Below are positions 12,209-23,900 of a DNA stretch of 64,000 nt, piece by piece. Source of the stretch: Nematostella vectensis (lineage: Eukaryota; Cnidaria; Anthozoa; Actiniaria; Edwardsiidae); NCBI RefSeq assembly GCF_932526225.1, contig NC_064042.1:12163040-12227039 (forward strand), given 5' to 3'. The translations under genes and the position numbers were made by a program. Positions within the stretch are counted from its first letter, which is position 1. Every line of letters begins with the position of its first letter. The notes below the pieces were generated by a model. It was not told where the DNA came from. It saw nothing but the letters and a program-made list of their open reading frames with translations, and did no database searches.

Positions 12209-13074
12209 CTATCCCCTCATTCTGAACATGTAGATCACCGGGTTACACAGCGAGTTTAACCCACACACTGAAAACATCAACGCCTTCATTATGTAGTTAG
12301 GAAAACCTGTTGCCGAAGCTACCCCAACACCAATTAGCGGCAGCCACGTCACCAGCGACGTCACGGTTACTAGTAGCAACGTCTTGGCGACGTCCCGCTC
12401 TTTCTGGATGATTCTCTGAAGGTCGGACTGATTGTGTAGCTGCTGTTGTTTCTTTACTTTGATGAAAATGGTGGCGTACGATGCTGGAAGTATTGTAAAG
12501 GAAAGTGCAACCACAAACATAGCGACACCGAGCGTCGCCATAGGGCTCAGCGAAGACAAACCTGTCAGACCGACTCCTGAAACTCACGTGATCATGATAA
12601 ACACAATGTACATCCGGGCCTTTGCGTTAAGATGACGTAATGGCCAGACGGTAGCAAACATCCGCTCAACAGAAATAAAAACGAAAGAGAGAATATTTGC
12701 AGTTACTATTGTTATAGAGAAAAGGACTTCAAAAACTTCGCTTTCCACCAGCTTTAAGTTTCCATTTGCGGTTCTGTACGGATAGGAGATTCACAGCACA
12801 AGAGTTTTCTGGTTAACTCCCCGTATATCGGAGCAAGCACTGCGCCAGTTAGAAGATCGGCGACGCCTAGATTAATGACGAAATAGAAGCATGGCTTCCT
12901 GAGGGACGAGTTAATGGCGAATGTTAGAATGACCAGAATATTTGCAAGAACAATGGCTAGTCCTTCTGTTATCACAAGAACGTATGCAAATAACACGAAG
13001 GTAGAGGAGGCGAGATCCCAAGACAAGTTCATCTCATATACTTGTACGTAGCGCTGATATACCAGTACTACCAA
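12209..13074 (-). pseudogene. Rhodopsin-like (class A) GPCR pseudogene
   Basis: Single-exon seven-helix receptor on the minus strand, from ATG at 13074. Visible pieces: TM1 with VLANILVILTF (N1.50), TM2 with FYFVINLGVADLLTGAVLAP (D2.50), TM3 ending FISVERM in place of DRY, TM6 VTSLVTWLP, and TM7 NSLCNPVIYMFRM (NPxxY). Two lesions break it. A frameshift between TM2 and TM3, around 12754-12775, moves the frame to KLVESEVFEVLFS. A TGA at 12584-12586 replaces the conserved TM4 tryptophan (IMIT-stop-GVSGVG). The frame also stops right after NPVIYMFRMRG, leaving no helix 8 or tail. No intron can repair it: the GT-AG span at the stop is only about 11 nt. Ligand class unknown; the TM3 cysteine appears absent. 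Confidence 0.85.
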
Positions 13075-14899
13075 GGCAAAGTCTGCAGGATCAGTTCATT
13101 AAACAGACTTGGCAGAAAGGTTCCTCAACAAAAATTTCGTGAGTGAGTAGTGAGCAGAAAGGGGGCCCAGAGAACCCTGGAATTGGCCTGTAAATGACAA
13201 AGATCCCGTAGCTTGTTTTATCTCTTGAAATTCCTGTATCGGTGATACTGCTGCAATTACAGTAGCTGACAGAAAGGGATCCCTGAGGACCCTCGATAAA
13301 TAGCTAGCGCAAATTGCTAGCGCATCTGACGCATCCAGTGAGATGCCTTAATATGAGTGATCCTGTTTTTGTATCAACTGATACTGTTAACTTCAGGTTT
13401 ATAATTTTTCATCTGAAAACAGAAATTGTAAACAGGTCGGACACATAACACATAACTGTAAAACGATTATAAAGGTTTATTTTGAATGATTTATTTTGCT
13501 TTGTTAGAGAGGTTATATTAGTTTAGCATGGCACGTCAAGCTTTTATATAGACAAGAAAGCCTTCAAAATAAGAACACTTTGCCTTCTAATAATGAACGT
13601 TTGCCTACTAATGTCTACTTACTCCAATCATTACTCGACTAAGCGACTACTTTTAAGAGTTAATTCAAAGCTGTGTTTTCCGTATAAACAATATCCGTCA
13701 TCAGCCATGCGAAAGGAGTTCTGGGTAATACCTGATTACTCGAGATTTCCCGCTCTTTTCATATCTGATCTCCAAAGTCAACCGCTGCGGTCAACACTCT
13801 GTCGTAGATATTTGTTTTTCTTCTCTGAAACTCTACATTATGGCATCCAGTTTTAAGGTATGGTTTTAGCAAGGTTATTTGTTAAATTATTGAGTCAATA
13901 TTTGTTCCTACACCTTAGCTTTTACGAGGACGGCGCACACACCAGATTTAAGTGCGCTCGCAGAATCTTCTTTCTGCGCGCGAATGGATATAATCTTGAC
14001 GGCCGTCGTCCTTTCCTCCGTAGCCTGAGTTAACAGACTTTGCTCAAAATCTAAGTTCGTTTAGATTTTGAGCGGGGTCTGTTAACTCAGGCTACTCTCT
14101 CCGCTGTTTTAAATATCAAGGTCCCTATTGTTTCATATGTTTACTCCTACTTATTCTTTTAATAACCCAATTTTGTTCAATAGATAACTAATGTAAGTAA
14201 ACCAGTTAGACCAGAAGAATACAAGGAAGCAGAACCACGCCAAAGTGGAGCATTTCGAGTGAATTTTTAACACATTTAGGCATTTAGATTACAGGCGATA
14301 TTTATATCGCGTGGTATAAAAAGTAAAATGTTACTATTACCTAATCGCGATAGCCACGCGCGCGACAGAAACTGACATCACGCAAGTTCAACTCGGTAGC
14401 ACAGCAGTAAATGTCTTTATTGTTATGCTCAATCAGTAACACGATTTCGTCACAAGTCATAAATTGGAATTGCATGGACGCCAACGCCGTTTCAGGATCT
14501 GGATATGAGGTATTTCCTCTTTAAAAAAACTTTGGTTAAATTCAAAATCGCAATATCAATGCCCTTATTTCTCCTATCTGAATAACTAGACCTTTAAAAA
14601 GCTCTTTCAGTTGCAGGATGAGGGCATGTTTGACTTATAAAAAGGAAAAAGGGCAATATACAGTCGAAAGAGGCAGAGCTCCTGAAATTGTGTTTTGTAA
14701 GTATACATCTATCTACTATGCATTTTTAAAGGTAACCTTTAATACTTATTTTTTATATAATGAAATTAAATTTCAAATCTTTTTATTAGGCAACAATTAT
14801 TGCATTATTTTACCTAAAAGTGAAGTAAATGGAAGAAGTACAGATGCCGGTGTCAGCGGTAATCAAGCCTATCGGACGTGTTCAATTCTGTTCCGATTC
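13075..14899. other. Intergenic DNA with one strong hairpin
   Basis: Between the GPCR pseudogene and the LINE. Apart from the 76-nt inverted repeat at 14020-14095 I see no gene. Short open frames at 13593-13856 and 14618-14953 lack family resemblance; the latter overlaps the 5' region of the LINE. Confidence 0.5.
14020..14095. repeat. 76-nt near-perfect hairpin
   Basis: Arms GTAGCCTGAGTTAACAGAC and GTCTGTTAACTCAGGCTAC pair perfectly over 19 bp. Three T/G oppositions follow (wobble pairs in RNA), then TGCTCAAAATCTAA-type pairing of about 13 bp around a loop of roughly 6 nt. It could be a tiny foldback transposon or a transcribed hairpin. The sequence alone does not decide. Confidence 0.85.
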
Positions 14900-15189
14900 A
14901 AATGTGATTTTGCCATCTTTTCACTATGGCAATGGCTCTCCAACTACCCATAACTATTCTTGCCATCGTACTTAATGTACTGGACAGCTCAGTCAGCGAG
15001 GTTTGTTCGTCTGAGGCGCCATTCGCGATACCGGGAGTTCAAGGTAACTTGGAGTTTAAAGCCAGTTCATTCAAAGTCAATCAGCCAAGAAGCTCTGCAT
15101 TTGCATTCATTAATTCACTGTCAAGGCAGCGTCACGGCCGAATGCTTGGCCCTGTTTTGAACGATTCTACGTCGCCTCGCATTTCATTG

Positions 15190-15240
15190 ATCCTTATAAT
15201 TATGGCAAATGACTGTTCAACGATGAACCCGGGCCCCGTT
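15190..15240 (+). other. 2A-like ribosome-skipping motif in the LINE ORF
   Basis: Residues LILIIMANDCSTMNPGPV, with NPGP at 15226-15237. The 2A consensus is D-V/I-E-x-NPG-P. Here the acidic position and Glu are partly lost (DCSTMNPGP), so activity is doubtful. 2A peptides at the N-terminus of CR1-group LINE proteins are known in several invertebrates, and the placement just before the PHD finger fits. Confidence 0.6.
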
Positions 15241-17808
15241 AAAGATCCTTGTGGCATCTGTCAAAAGCCAACTAGATCGAACCAAAGAGCGATTCAGTGT
15301 GACGAGTGCGACATGTGGTATCATACGAAGTGTATTGCCATGACGGCTCAATCTTATGACAGATTGGGTAGTGACTCCCAGCTTGCGTGGCTGTGCAATA
15401 AATGCCTTTTCCCAAACTTCTCGACGACGTTCCTGTTAAACGAAATGGATCTTTGTCACGAAAACCGCTTTGAAAGTCTCTCATCTGATTCAACAATAAG
15501 CAGCGACCCGGGATCACCTTTGTTTACGTCTAGCCCTTCAAGATTCCATGATCCCCAAGGGAACCGAGTCAAGATAACACGGAGAAAGTTAAAGATCCTC
15601 TCTCTTAACTGTAACGGGCTAAAAAGCCCGGCCAAAAAGTCGCAGTTTCAATCTCTTGTCGCACTGCATGACCCGGACGTTATTCTCGGCTGCGAATCAA
15701 AGATAAACGCTATTATTCCCACTTATTCAATCTTTCCTGAAAATTATGAAGTATATCGGAGAGATAGGACGGCTTCCGGTGGAGGTGTTTTTATAGCTGT
15801 TCGCAACGATCTGACTGCAGTGGAAGAACGGGGTCTCGACGTCGATGGGGCCGAAATGATAACAGCATCTATCCATCTCGCAAAGCGGAAGAAACTTTTT
15901 CTAACTAGTTTCTATCACCCCCCAACCGACCAGGAGGGACTCGGTCTGTTAGACGACTACTTATGCAAACTGTTCACCAAATACCAGCAGTGCCCTAATG
16001 CAATCATAGGGGGTGACTTTAACTGCTCGGGTATTGAATGGTCAAGCGGCGAGGCTGTACTCACTCCACCTGTTCACAGCTGGGACCTCGCCCTTATTGC
16101 GTTGGCGGAAAAATATGGATTATCACAGCATGTTAAGTCTCCAACTCGATATGATAGCTTCTTGGACCTTGCATTCTCGTCTAAACCTGGCCTTGTTAAT
16201 GCATGTCATGTTACGTCGGGTCTAAGTGATCACAGCGCGGTTTTATTTGAAGTTGACCTTGCTCCAAAATACATCCCCAAGCCCCCACGTAAGATTTATC
16301 TTTACCATAAAGCGGACATGGCTGCGTTAAAAGAACACATCGCATCCTTCCATATGGACTATGCTGCATCGCACATGGAAAGATCCGTGGAGGAAAATTG
16401 GAATGCTATCTCAACTTGCATTAGTGATGCTATGGAGAGGTTTATTCCATCCAAGACTTCGAAAACAAAGCGACACCTCCCCTGGATAGGCGCGCCCATC
16501 AAAAAATTGATGCGCAAACGCGAACGCGCCTTCAAAAAGTCCAAACGGACTGGGAAGGAAAAAGACCATGTGAACTATAAACGCCTAAGGAACATTGTAA
16601 GCAACAGCATCAAGGAATCACACAATAACTACGTGAGCGAGATTATGAAGGGGATTGACCTTGAATCTGATGAACCTAGGCCGAACGGAGTGAAGAGGGC
16701 GTGGTCATATCTGAAACTCTTACGCTCAGAGTCACTAGGGATACCCACTCTATTCTGGGAGGGACGGGTTTGCGCGAATGACAAATGTAAAGCTGAGGCG
16801 CTAAGGGCACAGTATGACAGTGTATTCACGCAGGAAGATAATCTTAATGTTCCCACTCTCGGCGCGTCCCCTCACCAAGACATCAAAGACATCTCCTTCT
16901 CTGTTAACGGCGTTAGAATACAACTCGATAACATCCGTGTAGACAAGGCGTGTGGCCCAGATGCCGTCCCAGCCAGAGTCCTGAAGGAGGCTGCAACAGA
17001 ACTCGCACCTATCCTTACATTACTGTTCGAGCAGTCGATGAAGGATGGCGTACTCCCTACCGTGTGGAAGGACGCGAACATATCAGCCATTTATAAGAAG
17101 GGTCTAAGATCTGACCCACAGAACTATCGCCCAGTATCTTTAACATCCTTGGTCTCCAAACTGATGGAACACATTGTCTCAAAACACATAATGTGTCACC
17201 TGTCCGCAAACAACATCATTACTCAGCTACAGCATGGTTTCCTGAAAGGCCTCTCTTGCTCCACCCAACTAATATCTGTTATTCATGATTGGTCGTCGGT
17301 CCTGAACGACCATGGGCAAGTTGACGTGGTATTTCTTGATTTCGCCAAGGCGTTCGATTCAGTCCCTCACGAACGCCTACTGATCAAGGCCGAGTTCTAT
17401 GGAATCAGAGGAAGACTCTTACTGTGGTTAAGGCACTTTCTTACCAACAGAAGACAGCGAGTGGTCGTGAACGGGGCCTCTTCTACCTGGTCCCCTGTGC
17501 TATCAGGCGTGCCTCAGGGCACGGTCTTAGGACCGATATTATTCCTGCTCTTCATAAACGACCTGCCATCTGGCATCAAATCACACGTGAAACTGTTTGC
17601 CGACGACAGCGTCCTATACCGCCCAATTAAGAGCCTTGATGACCACCACGCCCTACAGCAAGATCTTCACCACCTTAAACGATGGGCAGAACAGTGGCAG
17701 ATGAAGTTTGCGCCCAAAAAATGTTACGTCATGACCATCACTTTAAAACGCGACAAGTCCCAGTTCCCATACCATTTGTGTGGAACCACACTGGAGGGGG
17801 TAAGCGTT

Positions 17809-17809
<1 letters not shown>

Positions 17810-17848
<39 letters not shown>
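17810..17848 (+). repeat. A39 homopolymer inside LINE coding sequence
   Basis: The run sits where GTTCAAAAATACCTTGG would encode VQKYLG, so an original run of five A appears to have grown to 39. The 34-nt gain shifts the frame. It may be true slippage or a sequencing or assembly artefact. Confidence 0.8.
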
Positions 17849-17851
<3 letters not shown>

Positions 17852-18849
17852 CTTGGAGTCCACATTTCTACATCTCTCAATTGGTCAAAGCACACGGAGG
17901 AAGTCAAGAAGAAGGCTAACGCAGTATTGGGTATCCTACAAAGAAATTTATCTTCCTGCCCAGCTGCGGTTAAAGAGCAAGCCTACAAGGCGCTGGTACG
18001 GCCACTGGTGGAGTACGGGACGGAAGCATAGAGCCCCCACACTCAGAAGGACATTCAAAAAGTTGAATCTGTACAACGCCGCGCTGCCAGATTTGTGTGC
18101 AACGACTACGGAAGGCATAGCAGCGTCACGAATATGCTGACACACCTAGGATGGCACCAGCTAGAACTTAGGCGAACAGTATTCGACTCTGTCATGTTTT
18201 ATAAGATCCACCACGGGCTAGTAAAAATCGATTTCCCGAGTGATGTAATTCGCAAACCTGGTTCCTACGCAACCAGGTCAAGCGTCAGGAACACATGCCA
18301 ACTTACACTCCCGCCTCCCAGTATAAACCAATTCAAATACTCCTTCTTTTCAAGAACTATCCCCGTTTGGAACTCTCTGCCCCAACAAATGCTAGACCTC
18401 AGCTCTGTCGATGAATTTAAGATAGCCGTCACTGGCGAGCTGGCCCGGCAATGATTTAGTTGCCATACTACCCATGTACATGTAATATTGTTATCTCATC
18501 ATCTTATCGAATTGTTACGTTTATTTATTTATTTATTCATTCATTTATTGTTTCTTTTGTTTTATTTATTATTTATTTATTATCAACCGTAGTATGTGCA
18601 TGGGTAGTTGGTACGCTGCCCCTCATTGCCGGATTAGCTCGCTAGTGGCAATTATTGTATTTAAAGGTTAAAGGTTAAAGGCCGATGCTATTAAGTAAAA
18701 AAGTAAAAAACTAAAGAATTTGTGTTTTGTTTAGATTTTTTTTATAAAGAAAGAGATGTTTTTAAGCCATGAATATTGTCATACATGTTGCATTTGAACA
18801 AAAAAATAAAGGCAAACGTTGCAAAAATCTTCTTCAGCGATCTTCATGC

Positions 18850-19375
18850 TTTTTTCAGACTATTCACAGGCTATTTCCAGGGTTTTCTGGGCCCTCTTTC
18901 TGCGTTTTTACAGACTATTTCCAGGGTAGCTGTTGCTGCATCGCATAGATTTGCAGACTATTTTCAGACTATTTTTACGCTATTTCCAGGGTTCTCTGGG
19001 CCCCTTTCTGCGTATTCACAGACTATTTCCAGTGCTTCTACAGACTATTTCCAGGCTTGCCGTGATTGTGTGAAAGATTCTCTTACTCATTTACAGACTA
19101 TTTCCAGGCTTGCCGTGATTGTGTGAAAGATTCTCTTACTCATTTACAGACTATTTCCAGGCTTGTCGTGATTGTGTGAAAGATTCTCTTACTCATTTAC
19201 AGACTATTTCCAGGCTTGTCGTGATTGTGAGAAAGATTCTCTAACTAATTTACAGACTATTTACAGGCTATTTACAGACACATTTGACATTTCCAGGGTT
19301 TGTAAATGTGTATTTAGTCTGTAAATCGGATTTACAGTCTATTTCCAGTGTATTTACAGACTATTTCCATACACT
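18850..19375 (+). repeat. CAGACTATTTCCAGG satellite-like array
   Basis: The short motif CAGACTATTTCCAGG recurs irregularly over 500 bp. Within it, a unit of about 53-56 bp (with CTTGCCGTGATTGTGTGAAA) repeats four times between 19030 and 19250. No gene is seen; open frames here reflect the repeat. Confidence 0.8.
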
Positions 19376-20997
19376 GGACAGGACACGATTTTTCCAGTGC
19401 TCTACTTTATTCAATTTCCACGGCTCAGGTGATGAATACTCAGATTCTCTTTTATTACTAAGCAATGCCGTTACCATGGGAATAATACGAATACCTCGCC
19501 AGCGATTTGCTCTTCTGATCTGAACCTGCATGTTGTAATTTTATTCAGCCAAAAGGGGGCGGGGCTAAGCCGTTTTATAGTTTTGGGTCCTTGTTTAAAT
19601 GAATGGCATCTTTTTCACCAATTTCCTTGGCAGCTTAGCCCGAAGTGGGGGGTTAAATCCAATGGCAACTAATTATAATTTCCTCTTCCTTTATGGTATA
19701 AATTTAGCTTGCAAGATAATTTCGAATGAAATTACGTCAAGGAATTCCCCGTAAAGATTTTAATAAAACTTCCTCTAAGTGTCGTTCTAGGAACAAAGGA
19801 TAACAGCATCTTAAAGTTGGTTCATCGAAAATCTCCCTAATTTCCCGACTTTACAAATAGTGAATTCAACGGGTTCGCTGTTCCGCCGCCAAGGAAATAG
19901 AAATGTTAACAAACTTTGCAAACTTTAAAAAAAGTTCGTCTCTAGATATACATGACACGGCCAAATAGTTTGAAGTTTCGATCGCTGTAACAAAAAGATG
20001 TGAGTTATGATTGAATCGGTGGCTAAGAAACAGTGCCGAATCTATATTGATTAGGCTAAGGTGATTAAGAAATTGATTTCTCATGGAGTCGCAGGAATTA
20101 GAACAATTTAGAAAAGCTAAGTGAACTAAAAAATGACATTATTTATGTTGAAAAATTATTAGTCGATAATTTGATATACTTAAAAAAAAAACTCTGAGCT
20201 GGCTTATGGCTAAAAAAGCGCGAAAGCAAATTAGCTAATAAGGAATGTGTTGCGCTTAATAATTAATAATAATGCGCGGAACCAGCAGAGAATTCTGACG
20301 TGTTTACACAAAGGGCTAAACACTGTTGCCTAAATCAACAGAATGGGCCAACTCTTACGATTGCGTGATCGCTAAAAGACTTTGAAACCAGCTTGAAACG
20401 TTTCTGATCGTCTTCACCTGTTATGTTAACATGTGTGAAAAAAGCCTGAATGAGCTTGTGTTCTACGTTTCCTGATGCATGCTTTGTTGTGAGTACTCTA
20501 CCACTAGTTTTTATACCTAAAGTTTTACAATACAAAATTTGAAATCAAATAAAATATCACATTTTCGAAATTGATCTACGAAGTTTCCTTATTCCAAACA
20601 TACTTGGTATAATTGTCAAGCTGTGTCTGAAAACAATCAATCGAAAAAGACAAAAGCATGTAAACGATAAAACTTGTCAAGCTGTTTGACCTAATTAAAC
20701 TGATTACTTTAGATTACACTCATCTAGAAAAAAAAAATGAATTGGTCTAAGACTCAAAGTAAAGAACAGTATATTTAGATGACGACACACATCACCTTAT
20801 TCCCCACAATGCATTCCGTAGCGGTTCGTGTCCCCCCCCCCCCCCCCCCCCACCCATCTCAGCACGGGGCCGTTAAACTATTAAGCCTACCCCCCGCAAT
20901 TATCTAGGTCCACATAAAAAAGGTTACTAATTAGTTTTTTTTTTTAATTCTCGGTTGTGTTGAATTCAAGTCATTTGCGCTTCTTAACCAACGAACC
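19376..20997. other. Intergenic DNA upstream of the secreted-protein gene
   Basis: No gene is supported. A poly(C) run lies at about 20831-20851. Any promoter for the gene starting at 20998 would be here; I see no convincing TATA box. The segment near 19554-19580 (GGCGGGGCTAAGCCGTTTTA) resembles the inverse of 34358-34382. Confidence 0.5.
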
Positions 20998-23900
20998 ATG
21001 TATCTCTTTCTTGTATCATGCCTTTTAATGGCATGCAGCTCGAATGGTAAAAATCAAAAAACAGTGGGTAATGTTGGTGGTGAATTCTCTTTTGCGAACT
21101 TCAACGAACATCTGAATTCCTATCTTGAGGTGCAAGCGCTAGTAAGGACGATGGAACCGAATTTGATGATGTGCTGGGAGAAGTGCATGGATGAGTTCCC
21201 GTCTTGTTTGTCGATCAATGCCGGTAAAAAGGATTCTCCTGGTTCGATTTATCAAACCTGGTGCGAACTTCTGTCTGATGACAAGAGTAACGCGTCAGAC
21301 AAGTTCAACTTTAACACGTCGTCAAACCATTACAGCATTCCGGTAAGTACAAGGAAACACGACAAACGCGGAAAAAGCGCGAAATTCCTTGTTCGATGGA
21401 ACAAGAAGGGTTGAATGAATTATTAAATTTTGTTTGTAAGATTATTTGCGAAGGATTCTCTTTATTATCCTTGTTTGCACTGATTTTGTTGTTTTTTGTT
21501 CAGATCATTTAAAAAACATACCCGTAATCTCTCACTATTCTGCGCAGCAAGAGTTCACGCGGTCAAAATATGGCTTATTAAACTTCTCTTATCCCCCATT
21601 CTGAGTTTTTTTTCCTCAAACACACAGGAACGCTTGCTTACGCCGGTTTCACCTGTTCACATTCCCCCTTTTAACAAATTTTACGCCCGCACATAAAATT
21701 CTTGATTCTCAGGATTTTTGGCAAAGAGGATACGGGGAGGTTGATCCTCGGGCAGGGGCGTAGCCAGGGTGGGGGGCCCGCCCCCCCCTTTATGATGATA
21801 TTTTTTTTTTATCCTTGAAAATTACAGCTACAGGGCCCAAATACAATATGCCAATGCCATGGATAGATAGGATGTTTTAGTTCTGTAGTACTTTTTCGAT
21901 CCCAGCGTAGCAGCAGAAACAGGGCCCGCAGTCACATTTTCCAGCGTCCGTCACCATTGCCTCGATATCGTACAGACCTTCGGCACGTTCTAGTTGTTCC
22001 TCCTGTCGGCTCGACTGAACTGGTGGCTTCATTGGAACAACAATGCGGCGTTCAATTTTGTCTTTTGTAGCGACAAAAAGGTAAGAAAATCATGAATTAA
22101 ATTTTGTATGATGTATACCTGATGTATATATTTTTTATTGATGATATAGTTTTGTACCAAGCTAAAAACTAGTAATATTTGTAATATCTGTAGAGACTGT
22201 ATAAAAGGTCCAAGATGGCGAAGATTTTAGAAAACCCAAACGAACCGTAGCCAAAAAACAAACGTAAAGCTAAAACTTTCCTTAAAGCATTTACTAAAAC
22301 CGGGCTATTCCCAATCAATAGGTACTTGCAACCTGTTAATTCTGAATAGATTATTTGAAGTGTTTACGGCGGTACTAGGGGTATTTTGATCTGTGCAAGA
22401 ATTGTTTTGCTCTTGATCAAGCTGCGGCAATTTGTTTCTTGCAATATAATACCAAAAAATTAATTGAGTTGCCTGCTTTGTATTTTTTTCCTAAGCAGAT
22501 GCGATCAGCCACTGTATAGATCCGCCTCAAGCACAGCACTGTTCGAATGCTTCGGAGGACACTGTTTTTTTCAGGTAATCGCTAGTTTTATTACAACACT
22601 GCTTTTTTAAAATAGAGTTTAGCGATTTTTCGTAACTGATTTTATAGACCGCGGACAGATCACGGTTAATGCCGACATTAATTAGCAATTCAAATTACTT
22701 GGCTTACGGTAGTTTGAGACGCGTGTTTTTTCCTTTTGTAGACTCAAGTACGAATGGCGGGGGAGTAGAGGAATTCGGGGAGCTGCTCGATGCAGGCCGA
22801 GTTAAACGGTTGAGTGACAGCAAAAAGTTCAGACTTATTTCGGCAAAACATTCCTCACCCCCAAATCACGTTTTTCCCAAGACAACCAAAAGGGGCAAGA
22901 GTCGATCATTTCAAGGATCGTGGCTTTCTGAGTTTAAGTGGTTAGTGCAGTACATCCCGTCAAAGGATGGGGGCATTTGCAAGGTGTGCGTCCTATTTCA
23001 TTCTACAAGCCAACCTGGTGTGCTTGTGAAATCGCCTATGACCAATTTCAAACATGCCAAGGAAATCTTACAATCTCATTCAATAACAAATTACCACAAC
23101 GACGCCCTTTTGAGAGCGGAGAACTTTATAAAGAATATGAAAGCCCCAGAACAAGCCATTTCTACGACTATCGAAGCTACAAGGATAACCCAAATAGCCA
23201 GAAATCATAAACTTTTGGCTGGCATCGTCAGCTCTTTGATTTTCTGTGGAAGGCAGAACATTGCCCTAAGGGGGCATAGAGAGGGGCAGGTCACCAGAAG
23301 CAACCGTGGAAACTACCTCGCTCTTTTGGATTTAAGGGGGGGGGATCAGGCGACGAGGCTCTCGCGAACCATTTGGATGCCCTGGAAAAATGGTCACTGG
23401 ATATCAAGAACTGCCGTGGGCAGGCATATGACGGCGCTGCTAACATGTCATCGCTGGCACGCGGAGCTCAAGCCCTCGTCAAACAGAAGAGCCCCAAGGC
23501 AGTGTACACTCACTGCAATCCACACTGCTTGAATCTTGTAATAGTCCATTCTTGTGATCTTTCAATGATTCGTAATATGATTGGCGTCTGAATGAAACCT
23601 GCTGTTTTTTCAAGTATTCCCCAAAACGACACGATCTACTCGTCAATGTCATTAAAGATATTAAAGATATATGCCCCGAATAAAAGAAGACAACACTAAT
23701 AAGCCTTTGCCGCACACGCTGGGCGGAACGCCACGAAGCTTATGAGGTATTCTACAGCCTCTTCCCTGCAGTTCTGAAAACCCTAGAAGTGATGACAAAC
23801 GAGTGTCAGTACTTAAATAAGTACGGAAGTTGGAGCTGGGACCAGGAGAGCCGCACAAGAGCCAATGGCCTTCTGTCCACCATGTCCAAGTTTGAGTTTA

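Larger units (their letters stand above)
14926..18454 (+). pseudogene. CR1 LINE polyprotein (PHD, endonuclease, RT), broken
   Basis: The frame runs from ATG 14926. Hydrophobic start LQLPITILAIVLNVL; NPGP at residues 101-104; PHD finger about 107-160 (CGICQKP, CDECDMWYHTKC, WLCNKC); endonuclease about 220-440 (LSLNCNGLKS, GGDFNCSG, SDHSAV); reverse transcriptase about 640-930 (NYRPVSL, FLDFAKAFDS, SGVPQGTVLGP, FADDS). An A run at 17810-17848 shifts the frame where VQ should continue into KYLGVHIS. A TAG then replaces the tryptophan expected in EYGTEAWSPH, near 18030. Homology resumes to the end (FFSRTIPVWNSLPQ). Reverse transcription would normally be target-primed; this copy cannot make a full protein. 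Confidence 0.85.
14900..18681 (+). mobile_element. CR1-type non-LTR retrotransposon (LINE), defective
   Basis: One long element in sense orientation, with the order 2A-like motif, PHD finger, apurinic endonuclease, reverse transcriptase, C-terminal region, short 3' UTR. It ends in a (TTAAAGG)n microsatellite at 18659-18681, a 3' end style typical of the CR1/L2 group. The 5' boundary is not defined; about 14900 is a guess from the coding start. No target duplication was identified. Coding damage makes it inactive. Confidence 0.85.

Noticed and set aside
12572-12590. Tiny intron rescuing the GPCR stop codon
   Set aside because: The only GT-AG spans there are about 11 or 30 nt, too short to splice, and the upstream frameshift would remain.
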